Positions 1-12,643 of a DNA stretch of 64,000 nt are shown here, in pieces. Below the pieces are notes generated by a model, which worked only from the letters and a program-made list of their open reading frames with translations, was not told the DNA's origin and ran no database searches. The number at the start of each line of letters is the position of its first letter. Within the stretch, counting starts at the first letter, position 1. The stretch spans positions 620,543-684,542 of the forward strand of contig CABFPE010000079.1 in NCBI GenBank assembly GCA_900660155.1, written 5' to 3'. Source of the DNA: Hofstenia miamia (lineage: Eukaryota; Xenacoelomorpha; Acoela; Hofsteniidae). Both the position numbers and the translations under genes were made by a program.

Positions 1-2648
1 ATTTAAAAATGGGATCATCTTAAGCCGACCATGTTGTTAAACTCAGATCATTTTTGCCCTGAATTTAATCAAGCATTTAACGTAAATGAATTAAAATGTT
101 TCAAAACTAAAGATTTGTTTTCAACATAATGACGTTGAATAGATAACGCAGTGAAGATTGCAAATCTAAACTCAAAGCATAAAAGAAATTAATTCACACA
201 GAGAATGACATGGTAAAATTTGGCCGTCAACAATAGTGTTAATATAAACACTCGAGTGAATGAATAAAGAGTATGATTGTCAAATTATTAAAACAACGAT
301 TCGTTGCCTGCCACTCACTGTCAGTCAGTGAAATCACCCGCCTATAAACCATCGCACACAATAAGAAAAGCCATGTTCCAACAAACGTCAGCCCCACATT
401 TTGCGCTTACAACACAAATTTGGCTGCGAAATTCAGTGTAATAAATTAATGCTAACAACACATCCAACAGAAACATTCGACTTATGTACGAAGCGGTGAT
501 CAAGTATTACTCGTCCTATTAATATTTTCACAGTGTTCCTACTAAAGATCCTCAGTTTCAGATTTTTTGTTAGCAATAACTCACCACGGAGGCTGCATTG
601 CAAATGTATCCTGATCTTAGCATTCTTGCCACATTAATCAAATTGAAAATTGTGGGTGGAATAGAAGATTCTCAAACATGGCGTCGCCAAGCACAAACTT
701 TTTAACTAGGGCCTTGCGAGTACTCGAAATTTAAACTTAATCAATTTTTGAGACACCCCGACTGGAATTGTATTTAATTTGATATTGCATGTTTGCCTAT
801 TTGAAAAGAATATAATTTCATGATTGAAAAATCTTTGTACAAAAATGTCTTTCTGTTCCATTGAGGTTACGCCATATTGTCTAGATAACATCAACATTTA
901 AGAATTGATTGATATTATGTCTTTAACCTTGAATATTAGGTTAAGATGGGACAGCTTTAGATTTTTTAATTTTAAAAGTTATGTTCAAACTACATTACAC
1001 TCTTTTATTCAACTGACAATTGACAGGCCTTCCGGTTTTTATTTAATAACATCCCTATCAGAATTGATTGGTTAATGTTAAACTATATAGTAAAAATACA
1101 AATTATGAGTTAATCACAAATGTTACTGCCAGAGTCGTAAGACAAAATTTTCAAATTTCATAACAAACTTGAAGTAAATTGAGTGAAGGTGCGGGAAAAT
1201 CAGTTGCTTTTAAAGTGGATCTATCCTGAAAATGCTAATTTGCAGAAAAATAGCTACATGCATGTGAAGCCTCATTCTCTGGAAACCCATGGCATAAAAC
1301 TCATCAGAAAGCTATTTTTGGCATTTTTACGCTAATTCGTCAAAAATGGGATCGGCAATTTTAGTATTTCAATTGTGAAACTCTAGGGAATTGATACAGT
1401 ACTGGAATCATTTCATTTGGGTGTCGTTTTAAACATAAGAAGCATGACTAGGAAATGATACTATATTTTTTATTTATGAACTTTCTTTTGAAAAATGAGC
1501 AATATTAAGCATATTAGGTCATTTTTCTGAAAAAACCGAAATTTTTTAATGCCTTCTCATACCCATTCTTCATAAATTGGATACCAGGAAAATGTCATTC
1601 GCTAGATAAGCTCATCCTACAAAACCGTTGAAAATGTCAGTTTATTATCTACAGAAATGGCCAAGTTATGATGTTAAGTATAATAAAAAATAGAAAAAAC
1701 AAATATACAATAAATAACAAAAAACTGATTTAAAACTATATATGCAGGTGAGTTGGTCAATAAAATAATCCTTTTATGTGCACTAGGTGCATCTTTGTTA
1801 TAAACTGGTTACATGCATATTAAATAATAAGCTAAGAATCTAAATCTGTTAAAAAATTAAAATTATCATGAATTTTTAGGATAGTATCACTTAATAGAAC
1901 ATAAGTAGTTTAAGGGTAATATAAAGTGGTTTACAACAGTGACTGAATCTGAGTTATCCTGAAAATTATATCTGACCACTGAAGACTCAAATGAATTTAT
2001 TACTTAATGAAATTTATCAGCAACTAGTTCGCATGAAAGCAGCATGTCAAAGGGCTTTGGAGAAATTGATAAAGTAGGGGCAAATACTGTTTTTCCAGAT
2101 GCCTTATTTATGCCAATTGCGCACTAAATGTATAGAACCGACGAAATAATGCGCATTATTCATTAATGGCCAATTAAAACTGTTGAATAAATAATGTATT
2201 TACAACCAATTCCATTGGAATTTCAACCATTTCAATTAAAAAGAAAAATATCAACTTTAATGCCGTACGAAAATTAAGCTTCTTAGGAGGAAGATAAGTA
2301 CGACCAAAATGTTCGCTGCAATTTTCAGATTCTCGACCGCCGATTCTGGCAAAAATAACAATTTTCGAAATAATTTCGGTTGAAAGTATGTATTTTTCAA
2401 AAGATTTATGCTACCAGAATTGCTCTCCAATTGGCAAATAAAATAGCACTGGTTGAGTAGTTATATCCATATATCAGGTTTAGCTCTAATTCTGAATCTA
2501 AGAACTGATAGCATCCTGCTAAAACATTAGTCTGGTATTTTTAGTTGTCCAGCTTTTGAAAACCTAGTGCTATCTCGAAAAAGCTTATTAATTCATTTTC
2601 TAATCTTTCCTCCGCAAACCGCAATTTTCGACGAAAAGTTCCCCTTTC

Positions 2649-2990
2649 AGTATTTTCAGTGGCCTGAAAATCTTAGTAACTATATATAAGATTGGTTATT
2701 TTATTACAAGTTTAGACCTCATCAGGAGCAGTTCTAGTCAACAATCTGAAAAAAGCGCTGCCATGTTTTTCAAAATTGTTAATACTACCAACAAATTTTA
2801 ACTTTACTAATTTAAACTATTTTCGCACATCGTCCTTCAGTTTCTTGAAAGTGAGACATGTTGCATGTAGAACTAAATATTTTTGGGAGATACCGTACTG
2901 GCCATAAGTATTGAACCACTAATATTCACAATTTATTTATCCAATGAGGAATACAAAAACTTTGATTTTTATCACTAAGCTCAATTTTGG
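2649..2990 (+). repeat. 342-bp duplication, copy 1 (ends at N)
   Basis: Identical by eye to 3723-4064 and terminates exactly at the N at 2991. This pattern is expected when two contigs share an end. Confidence 0.95.
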
Positions 2991-2991
2991 N

Positions 2992-3300
2992 GAGTTTAGA
3001 TAAAAATTATAATCGCTTCCATCACATATCTATTAAATTGTGGAATAATTTAGATTATGAAACGCGAATAGAAAAAAACTATAAAACAGTACACATTAGG
3101 GGACGGTAACAAACTTCATGCATTTCAAACATACATCCAACATTGAGCACCTACACAAACATCCAGTCAAACATTGATTATATTATTATATATTGTGCAT
3201 ATTAATTTGTAGTTATTTTTTCATGTTTATTTTCTTTTGTCATGTGTTAGTTTGTAGATCTTGTATACATATAATGCGCAATAAATTTGCTCTGACTCTT
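2992..3300 (+). mobile_element. LINE 3' end fragment (tentative)
   Basis: Right after the N at 2991 a plus frame reads NYNRFHHISIKLWNNLDYET, then RIEKNYKTV, and stops at 3109. A KLWNNLD-like motif near the C terminus is typical of CR1/L2/Jockey-type reverse-transcriptase ORFs. An AT-rich tail with AATAAA (about 3281) follows. The fragment starts at an assembly gap, so its true extent is unknown. Confidence 0.35.
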
Positions 3301-3722
3301 GTTTCATTTATGGTTGGACCATAAAGGGTGCAGAAGCCAAACTCGCGTAATGGCTAATAATGAAACAATAATGGCGCCATCAATGGCAGATGAATCATTT
3401 TTGCTTGGAAAACTTTTTGACATATTTAGACAAGCAGTAGAACGTTAAATTGATTTGTAATGTAATTGGGACTCAATGCAATTGTATAAGAGTGGGCGAG
3501 ATTTGATTCATTATATCATTACAATAATGTTTAATTTTACCCTAGCAAGTCAGTTTAAGCAAACTGCAGGTTTTTAATTTGATATTCTAGGATAATATAT
3601 AAAAGTGAACTAAAATTATACAGTCTACTGGTCACTAATGAAAAAATTAGAATCTTTGTATTCCATTCAGAAAGAAATTTTTGAATTTGTTTGGAACCAC
3701 ACAAATAGAAATTAGTTTTAAN

Positions 3723-4064
3723 AGTATTTTCAGTGGCCTGAAAATCTTAGTAACTATATATAAGATTGGTTATTTTATTACAAGTTTAGACCTCATCAGG
3801 AGCAGTTCTAGTCAACAATCTGAAAAAAGCGCTGCCATGTTTTTCAAAATTGTTAATACTACCAACAAATTTTAACTTTACTAATTTAAACTATTTTCGC
3901 ACATCGTCCTTCAGTTTCTTGAAAGTGAGACATGTTGCATGTAGAACTAAATATTTTTGGGAGATACCGTACTGGCCATAAGTATTGAACCACTAATATT
4001 CACAATTTATTTATCCAATGAGGAATACAAAAACTTTGATTTTTATCACTAAGCTCAATTTTGG
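3723..4064 (+). repeat. 342-bp duplication, copy 2 (starts after N)
   Basis: Identical to 2649-2990 and begins at the base after the N at 3722. The 730 bp between the two Ns is probably a misplaced or alternative-haplotype contig. Confidence 0.95.
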
Positions 4065-5620
4065 CATTGTGAATTCAAATTTTCATGTAATTTTTTAATG
4101 AAAAATATAGTTTTCATCCTATGCCCCTGTGAAGGGCCACCCTAAGACCTATCTGCTTAAATATACATGCCATGTAATTAAAAGTTAAAAATTCGAACTT
4201 ACAGTAAAAAATTTAGTTTATTCTTAAATTTTTGCATTAATGTATTCCGTTCTCTTAAAAAATAGACCACTCAAATGTTGCTAAAATCCCATTACTTTAA
4301 ATGAATTTTCGCACATCACATAACAATTAAATAGTTCTTAAACAATCTACACGGCCACACTTAAATTTTTTGGTGACACAATGTCCCCCACGGGGGGAAA
4401 TGTATGAACCCATTGGGCGTTCTTAAACAATACTGAAACTTGATCTACTAAAGGTCCGGATATCTCGCAAAAAATTGCTGAAATTGTGCTTGAATATGGC
4501 TCAAAATCAAGCGATGCTACGAAATTAGTAGAAATTTTGCATAAAATTCTCCGTAGCTACCGATAGTTGCGCTTACTTCAAATTAAAGCAAAAAATGGAT
4601 TTTGAAAAAATTCCTGTTTGTATTACATTAAGAGGTTATTTCAAAATTAAGAAAATAAGCTTTCGAATGAAATGTCACTCTTTGCCGCGCAATTGAAATT
4701 GCGGCTTTTAGCGTTAAGTGTCTGAAAATAGAGATAAACCAGGCTTGCTTGTCAGTCACTGCACATGTAATTTTTTTAAATTAATGAAAAATTATACAGA
4801 GACATCTTCATTCTTAGGACACAAAGAAATTTCATTCATATGAATGTACCTTTGGAAATATATCTGCAAAAAATTTGTGTGCATGTACATGTACATGTAA
4901 AACGTTTCATTTACAATTACTAGAGGGTGATAAATAAAAACGGCTTCAGAAATGAAATCAGCATGGTCGAATCAGTATGGACCGTGCTAAAGCTTTCATA
5001 TAGTTTTTATTGTTGCACAGCATAATTAGGACGAGTGCAACTTTACTTCTCCAATTTTTTGCTAAAGTTCCACTTCAAACAAACGTTCCAAATGCTGATT
5101 ACACTTTCACGGCCAATCACTATGGCTCACATTGTAAAGATCAGGATTGATCTATAGGAACTGAACAAACGCAAAACTAACAAAACCTCTTTTTGATGGA
5201 TCATGGATTTTTGTAATTGAAAAACTATTATGGCCGTATAAAAAAGGGGTCTGAAAAAACACTTTACAACAACCTTTATCTCATAGATCACAACCTTGCA
5301 AATTTTGCTTCCGTTAGCAGCTTTGGACAATTTTTGGATGAAGAAATCAATATGACGTCATGCTTTACCGCTTGATGTCACTGATATATTTCAATGAATA
5401 TATACTAAGATGTTTCTTGCAATACTTTCCCATGGCGGCGAATCATTGAAGATATTTTCAGTACAATATCCTATTTTGTATCAGTCACACTTTCTCACTT
5501 TCCAATGGTTGAACAAAAAATGATTATAGAACCATTTAACAAAATGATCCTAAGAAATTTAACGCAAGGAATCCACTTTTTCACTTAACGCGTAAAACTA
5601 TTTTTCTTAATTATAGATAC

Positions 5621-5653
<33 letters not shown>

Positions 5654-5684
5654 CATCCATCCATCCATCCATCCATCCATCCAC

Positions 5685-5719
<35 letters not shown>
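5621..5719 (+). repeat. compound microsatellite (CTAT)n(CCAT)n(CT)n(TA)n
   Basis: Four simple-repeat blocks follow one another directly, each plausibly derived from its neighbour by single-base change and slippage. Confidence 0.95.
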
Positions 5720-6545
5720 ACATGCGTATGGGTAATTTTATACCACCATAAAAATATGATTAAAGCGACATCAAAGGCGTAATTCCCCAAAACTCACTAA
5801 TCTGGATAGTGTATTGTTAATAACTTGCAACTACAAAGATGGGCATAATTACTTCCCAATGATAAAAAACAAATATAAATTGATGACATTTTTAATATAT
5901 TATTCATTACATCAGTCTTGGTATTGAATATTGCTGAGAATAGACACTGCATATACTATCAGCCTTACGAATTTATTCAGATCTGGAGTTGTGATTACTA
6001 TATTTTAATGCCGTGGTGATTTTGAGTTTGAAATTTTTTAGAATAAATAAATGAAAATGAGTACAAAGTGAGGAATGCATAAAACCCATCATCTAATTGC
6101 AATTGTTTGAATCATCAAAATGGGCCACATGACATTCGATATCAAAAGGAATAAAGTAAAATGCGGGTAGAGTAATCCAAAACGGGTGTCAATCATACGC
6201 GCTTTAGGAGAGGCGGCTGAAATTAAAGATAAATTAATATCGATAATTTTGGCCATTCAACTGCTGCATTCCCCAGACATTTGCAGTCAAAACAAATATA
6301 TAATTTGGAGTAGTAAATTAAATAGCCTTTAAAATGCTGCGGGCGCAAACTATTATGTTAAAAGAAATCAAATTCTAAGGTTAAACATTTGTTGCAAAAA
6401 ATGGTAAAGATTAAAGACTGCGATTTAACAATCTCTTGGATTGCATACGGTTTTGATCATGACAAAAACTGAAAACAGTAGAAATTTATATAAACATTTT
6501 ACTCAAAGGAAGTTCCACTGTTGTACCTATTTTATAAGTTTATAC

Positions 6546-6860
6546 CAGACTTGTCAACGAGCTAAGCCGAGCTTGAGCACAGTATTTGATATACAACGAG
6601 CCCAAAACGAGCCTATTTTAGGCAAAGAAAGTTTATAGTTTTGCTTGTTAATTTGATTATATAGATTTTTCTTATTTTTTGCAGTCAGTATGCCTTTCCT
6701 ATAATCTTATTTAAGAAATGTTTATTAAATAATAGGAAGCGCTATGTAAAAAATTCTTTGAGCACAATATTTTTTAAAAAAATACCGAGTTAACACGAGC
6801 CGAACTTACACAAAATTTAAACGAGCCGAGCCTGGAAATGTCGGCTCGTTGACAAGTCTG
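6546..6860. mobile_element. hAT-type MITE, 315 bp
   Basis: Inverted ends CAGACTTGTCAACGAGC (6546-6562) and its exact reverse complement (6844-6860) are flanked by a perfect 8-bp duplication GTTTATAC (6538-6545 and 6861-6868). The interior has repeated CGAGCC motifs near both ends and no coding capacity. Perfect ends and duplication suggest a fairly recent insertion. Confidence 0.88.
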
Positions 6861-7887
6861 GTTTATACTATCATTGAAAATGCCAATCTCTCTCAAGTTC
6901 AACCAAATGAGACTTTATTAGATTAGATTTGTTTTTCAGTCGTAGAATCTTCCTACATTTCGATGACAATATAAAATTGTTTAATAAATAAACTTCGATA
7001 CCAATTCTACGAGACGTAGTTTTAAACAAACAAATTTAAATTATATCACTGTTCAATTAATTGAAAAATTAGTAAAAGGACTTCTCCCATCTGAATAAAC
7101 AATGAATCATCAATTTACAGAAATTTTTTCATTGGTAGTTGATTGCAATGGCAATGGAAGGGTTACTCGGAAAAATCAAACGATTTAAATTGATAGTCGA
7201 ATTTCAAATTTCGTATTACATCTGAAAAGTTGTTGGTAAATGTTATGAAAACTAATGTAAATGCAATAAAACTAAAAGCAGATTTGGTCAAAATCTCTAT
7301 TTCTATTATAAATTTCTAACTTACAATTGCCCATGTTACTCTAAAACGAACAATCCGTTTTTCCAAATCTTCAAACAATTTTGTCCAATTCTATTATGAA
7401 ATTTAGAAATTGTGAAACCTTGGAAACACTAATTTGTGCATTTGTTCCAATGTAATGCTGAACATTTGTATTAAAGTGTATTGCTGAGCCTGAAATACTT
7501 GAAATTTCACTATTGTTCATTGAAAACGCAACTTTTGAAAAAAAATTTAAATTTTCTCTGTACCTAATGCTCAGGGAATTGGAAAGTGTAAAGCTAATAT
7601 GACTGTTTTTTATGTAGTAGACCCCTCAAACATATTGAAACGCATCGCGCCCAAGGCCGGAGGTCACGGTGGCAAAAATCAAAGAGGACTTACTTGTTTA
7701 TGCTGTGATGCTCTCAGATTTTCGATATGTCCATCTGTTTGCGAGTTATAAGCCTTTAATTAAGAAATCATTAAAAATAAAAAAAATTCTACGCAGATTG
7801 AGGTTAACTATTGATTCATCGCAAAATTCTACATCTGTTGTTAAAAATATGGTTGACTTTTCAATAAGTCAGACGTTTAGTATTTAC

Positions 7888-7914
7888 TATATATATATAT
7901 ATATATATATATAT
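7888..7914 (+). repeat. TA microsatellite
   Basis: An uninterrupted TA run of about 13 units. The open frames crossing it on both strands (YIYIYI...) are artefacts. Confidence 0.95.
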
Positions 7915-8098
7915 TGTACTACAGCATGATTTTGTAAAATTATACTTTGATTTAACTGTTGCCAATTCCTGTGTTCTATTGACTTCTAATATGAAAAAGT
8001 CACAAGTTTGAATCGGAAATGTCGACAACTGGTAGGTCACTGGCTCTTTACACTGCATCAAGGTATGATATGCACATACATTTATTATTCACTAATAG

Positions 8099-8189
8099 TT
8101 AATAAACTTTGTTAATGATGATCAGATGCTCGTTTTCGAAGTTGTAATCGCCATTAGGCGTTTCAAAGTGGTCGGAAGGAGCAGCTACC
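8099..8189 (-). CDS. possible alternative 3' exon of the RING-like gene
   Basis: On the minus strand an AG at 8191-8190 precedes 30 open codons in the phase required by a donor at 8973/8974 of the RING-like gene. It would encode VAAPSDHFETPNGDYNFENE then HLIIINKVY and a stop, with an AATAAA 13 nt beyond (8086-8081). The peptide is less AT-driven than its surroundings, but the acceptor has a poor pyrimidine tract and no homology is recognised. It may be chance. Confidence 0.25.
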
Positions 8190-8678
8190 CTCATGCGAAG
8201 AGTGTTGTACTCAAATTAAAAACTTGTGGGATTTAAAATATCACTACACAATGCATGTAAAACTATGAAATCAAATTCATATATCAATGCGTAATGATCA
8301 AATCTATTCTGATGATCTAATTTCAATTGTGAATTGACAAGGCTTTGGACTCTTTCAAAATTAATTACTGTTCAATTAATTATAATGAAGCTTTTTCTTC
8401 ACGAAGTTGTGAAACTTTCTTACCCTTTCAAAATACATTTATGTCAAATATTGCACGGCTTTCCTCAATGCACCAAGTGAAAATTGAAAATGAAATGCAT
8501 TGCAAGATCCAAATCAATTTTGTAAAAAACTACACTAAAGAATGTGTTTGCATATTAAACGATGAGTGCCACGAATTTCTCCATAGCTGATTTTCAAGTT
8601 GCTCACAGTAACAAAACAACGCGCTATACTCGGAAGTGAACCAAAGTCACTTTCGAGGAATTTTTAAAAATGAATTAG

Positions 8679-8684
8679 TTTATT
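8679..8684 (-). promoter_or_regulatory. candidate poly(A) signal of RING-like gene
   Basis: AATAAA on the minus strand, about 250 nt beyond the stop at 8937. This hexamer is frequent by chance in AT-rich DNA. Confidence 0.25.
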
Positions 8685-8936
8685 ATAAACATTTCTGCTT
8701 TTAAGCAATTGACTTGCGAAGGATTTTCAAATATTTCTTAATTAAACTGGAGTGCTTTTCATGAAAATATGATCATCGTCTGGGAACAACAAACCTAAAT
8801 GTTGGTAAAATCAGTGAAGCAAAATCTACAAACTGATACGAAATATTGAATTTCAGCAGTTAAAATCGGTCAATGAACCATGTATATACTCATTAACAAT
8901 CTCTTACTTAAATCTGTTAACTAGTTTAATTATAGA

Positions 8937-9305
8937 TTATTCCGCTTTGAGAATAGTGTTCAAAACTACAAACCTTGCATCACAAAAAGGACATGCAACC
9001 ATTTTCTGTAAACATACATCACAAACAGGGGGACACGCGGTCCCACAACAAAGAGTCCTTGAAATGTCTGGTTCATAACAATAGCTGGTAGAATGAGGTC
9101 GTGGCTTTCTTCTTGGCGACTGTGTAGAAACACCCGCGTTTAAAACGCGCATTTCTTGTTTTGTGACGTATCCATTTACTGAAGTGGGAATGTTATCCTT
9201 GGGATTGTCGAACTCAGACACAGATGAAATTGAAGGACATCGTGTATATCCCATAGATAATGGTCGAGGGAGTTTGCATCCACCTCGATCCAAACACAGC
9301 ACCAT
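8937..9305 (-). CDS. small cysteine-rich RING-like protein, nested in dvl intron 6
   Basis: This is a 122-residue open frame. The start is the ATG at 9305 (G at -3, G at +4), 15 nt downstream of an in-frame TAA, so the N terminus is complete. The protein has a Ser/Pro/Arg-rich middle (QSPRRKPRPHSTS) and a C-terminal Cys cluster: Cys76, CC86-87, 91, 95, 98, 105 and 108, reading CC-x3-C-x3-C-x2-C-x6-C-x2-C. The CDVCLQKMVACPFCD core resembles the second half of a RING or related zinc-binding fold; ubiquitin ligase activity is only inference. GC content and codon use stand out from the flanking AT-rich intron. A candidate AATAAA lies at 8684-8679. I do not recognise the family. A GTTTGT donor inside the frame at 8973 could splice to 8189 and replace the last 12 residues. 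Confidence 0.55.
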   Translation of the reverse strand: MVLCLDRGGCKLPRPLSMGYTRCPSISSVSEFDNPKDNIPTSVNGYVTKQEMRVLNAGVSTQSPRRKPRPHSTSYCYEPDISRTLCCGTACPPVCDVCLQKMVACPFCDARFVVLNTILKAE

Positions 9306-12299
9306 TTCGCGCTTCAATTAAATGTCTATTCATCTAAGGACATAGGAAAAAGTGACAATAGTTATTAAACGCAATGGCCAATTGGAGAAAAGTGCAGCGC
9401 CGCCAGCGACGAATAACGTAACTAATTAGTGTTCATAGACGTAAAATTGAATTTTCTTGACTGTGCGGCAAACGAAATTCGAATTTATGTGAAATGGAGC
9501 GGCAACATATTGCTTGAGAATGACCTGATTAATTGATTATATGTACACAAACGTAAAGAAAAATGTTTGCAAAAAGAGCTTTGTAAGATTGCGATTGAAT
9601 ACAAAGTTTATCTGTTGACCTGAAACTTAGTAACAAAGGAAAAAGGTACGACAATATTAAACCGCTGTTGGAATGAAATATTAGAAAAATGCAAAAATAT
9701 ACTTATAACAACAAATAACTAATATTCTTATTTAACCGCAAAAATTGTAAATGATAAAACTTATTACAAGAAAATCAATTTTATACAAGAAGTTCGACGT
9801 TCATAGATGAAGTAAACAATTATTTTAATCACAAATATCAGCTTAGCATTAAATTCTCTATGATAGTAAGTGGACAAAATTTTCTGCCAGTGCGCAACTA
9901 AGAAATTCACATACATACATGTGCACATACATTAGAGATTCAATCACTTAAGAAACCGTTTATTAATAAATTGCCTCTATCTCTATGTATTATAACTCAA
10001 ATTGAAAAAAAATCAAAACATGAAATAGAAAACCACAAAGAAAGCAATATCACTAAAATATAAAAAATTTTAGGATAAATTAATAGTAAGTAGCAACGTG
10101 ATTTATACAAATGGCAGGGCTATAATGCAATTATCTAACAAATCCAACCAAATGATGAAAAATACAGGGATTTAAAAGAGAAAACTGAATTGGGTAAAAG
10201 CCACGCAATGTTGACTAGTGACAGCTACAGGCCGGTGATTTCAAATGTGTAAATGGCCGTAAAATTGATCACATGAGAATCTACTATATAACAGAGTCAA
10301 AATACACAAACAGTAAATTGACTATTGCATGCAACAGTCATAAGAGAAAAGCGTTTGATTCACAGGAATTGGCGAGAGTGTAAACTAAAAAAGATAGTCT
10401 AAAATATTTCACACCATTAAGAAATTGGAGGGAAAATAGATGTAGCGTTATATTTATCGTTGAAGAATTAAATGAATTTCTTTTATCGAACAATGATAAT
10501 TGAAATTTGGGATTGAATTTCAATAAATATTCATTAATTCAAATTGTCTATTAACCTTGAATGCGAATAAATAATGAGACGTGCACAAAACAAAATGAAC
10601 GAAATTCTAATTTCAAACTAGAAAATAACATTTCATTTCGGAATTAGTACAGGCATTGATAAATGCTAAAAATCCATTAGATTGTAATTGAATGCTGATA
10701 TTGAACACTTTTAGAAATGAAATGATACTGGTGCAACCAAAGTCATTAAACCCGACTACTTAGAACATGGCCCCTAAATACAGTCTATAAAAGGAGACAT
10801 TGAGTCAAAAACATCGTATTAGTTTAATAAACTAGGTGACCTGCGCCTTACGCCTACTGCTATGATTACATAACATTGACATGGTATTAAGAAACACAAT
10901 CACGGATTACGCCAACGAGTGCGCAACGGTTACTAAAATTTATGACTTTCTCAGTGTTGATTGACAGCTATAAGTAAAAACTAGAAATAATCAGTTATTA
11001 CAAAAAGTAATGACAGTGATTATACCATGTGATTCAAAGCCAAATATCTAATAGAAGAAAGTATAGGTCAAGACTAAATGCACTTAAACGGGAAAATTGC
11101 ATTATACTAACCGTTTCAGTGCTTCATATATATAGTATATGCAAGTATCAAAACCTTTTTGTAAAATCTTCAAAAACAAATCAGTTTCAAGAAGTTCAGT
11201 TAAGAATTGTAGGTTGCATTGATATTGGATAAGAAAGTGCGTGAGATCACAAAAACTGATTTTTTTCAAAATAAATTAATCATTAACCATACATTAATAG
11301 AAATGTTTCAGGGTTGAAATTTGCCTGAATTTATAAAACAAAAATGACAATGTGAAATAAACATTTAACCAAGAAAATTGAAATGGAAATTTTAAGCAAA
11401 GAAATTATTCAATAGCGTAAACGATGAACCGGATAGTTCTATCACAAGGTGTGGAAATTGCATTGTATTTGGATATTGCATTAAAAATGCGTGATCCTGA
11501 AATAATGGGAAATTGCATACTTTTTAATAAAAATGTCTACCCGGGCATTTAAAGGTTTAACGCTTTTCATTTGTGAGGCGAGATTAGTCGGATTTATTGC
11601 AATTGTCAATCACGTTGGAAAATGCAATAAAAAACTCTGCAAATAAATCGCCGCGAAATGCATTGATGAATGGACAAACGGAAATTACATTGAAAAATGA
11701 ATAACAATGTGACTGATTTAATATTTATAGTTCAATTTACTTTTTAATTTTCAACAAGAGCAGGAGAGAATGAGATACACTGCCTACTGATGCCAAGAGT
11801 GCAGAGTTGGATAAATATTTAAACATTGAAAATAATTGTAAAAATACACCCACAATCAAGAGGCAACGATCACCGCCGGGGTAGGAAAACTAGAGATTTG
11901 TTCTCATTTCATGGTACGCTAGACTCGTTAAAAAGCAAAAAAATATATTAGCCTGTATTCGTACACGCCAAAAACAGGTTAATTACTGATTTGGAAGAGT
12001 AAATAATTGTCGCATGTTTACATTACTACTGCGCGTACGGTGATGTTAATTAGCTGAAAAAGAATATGGTAATGAAAAAACAGAAAAGACGTATAAAGTA
12101 TATACAACAAACAAACTACATTCACTTGCAAATTTTTTCCTCTATTCATGACTATATTATTTATTTCGAAGAAAAATCTCACTAAATAGAGGCATTAATA
12201 CTTCACTGTTCTCTGTACAGACCAATCCATTCTGCGTGATTATTTCGAATTGAGATAAAGAATAACGACATATAAAGGTGGATGAATGTGATAGGGTAG

Positions 12300-12643
12300 C
12301 AAGGTTGGCAAAAGAGTGTAATTTTTTACAAAAAACATTTAAAACAATTTTTTTTGCTCTTAGACAGACTCGACTCAATGTATTAGAATTTTGTTGAAAA
12401 CACATACAGTAGGAAACAGTGAAATATGATCACATTCATTTTTCGTTTCATAACTGTAAACAAAACGCAAAACTTACTACTTTTTCAGTAGAAAATTGGT
12501 TATGAAAAGTAAGAATACACGAAATCCAAATATTATTTTCCAAACTTTCCATAAAGTTTTATATAAGTTTAAAAAAAACATTGCAAAAAACACTTGTTTT
12601 AAACATGTCTTAAACAGGTCCTGTTTAAAACATGCCAACCCTG
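12300..12643. mobile_element. possible hAT-type MITE
   Basis: CAAGGTTGGCAAAA at 12300 is inverted at 12643 as ...ATGCCAACCCTG, giving CAGGGTTGGCA. An internal palindrome of TTTAAACATG and CTGTTTAAAACATG units lies at 12595-12635. The flanking 8-mers match only 5/8. It contains the first copy of the 12336/21684 dispersed repeat, extending slightly past it or not. Confidence 0.4.
12336..12477 (+). repeat. dispersed repeat, copy 1
   Basis: It shares with 21684-21828 a T-run block (TTAAAACAATTTTTTTTGCT) and, about 80 bp on, CATTCATTTTTCGT followed by AAACAAAACGCA, with diverged sequence between. The short open frames across it are shadows of this repeat. Confidence 0.55.

Noticed and set aside
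601-625. Candidate short minus-strand exon before a GTGAGT at about 600
   Set aside because: Good donor, but the encoded peptide does not match the expected dvl Ser-rich/PDZ segment and the acceptor is weak.
7669-8061. Open frames on both strands across the TA run
   Set aside because: Extended by the TA microsatellite (YIYIYI); not genes.
12157-12405. Minus frames sharing RAKKIVL at 12.3 and 21.7 kb as a small gene family
   Set aside because: The shared residues come from the T-run of a dispersed noncoding repeat.
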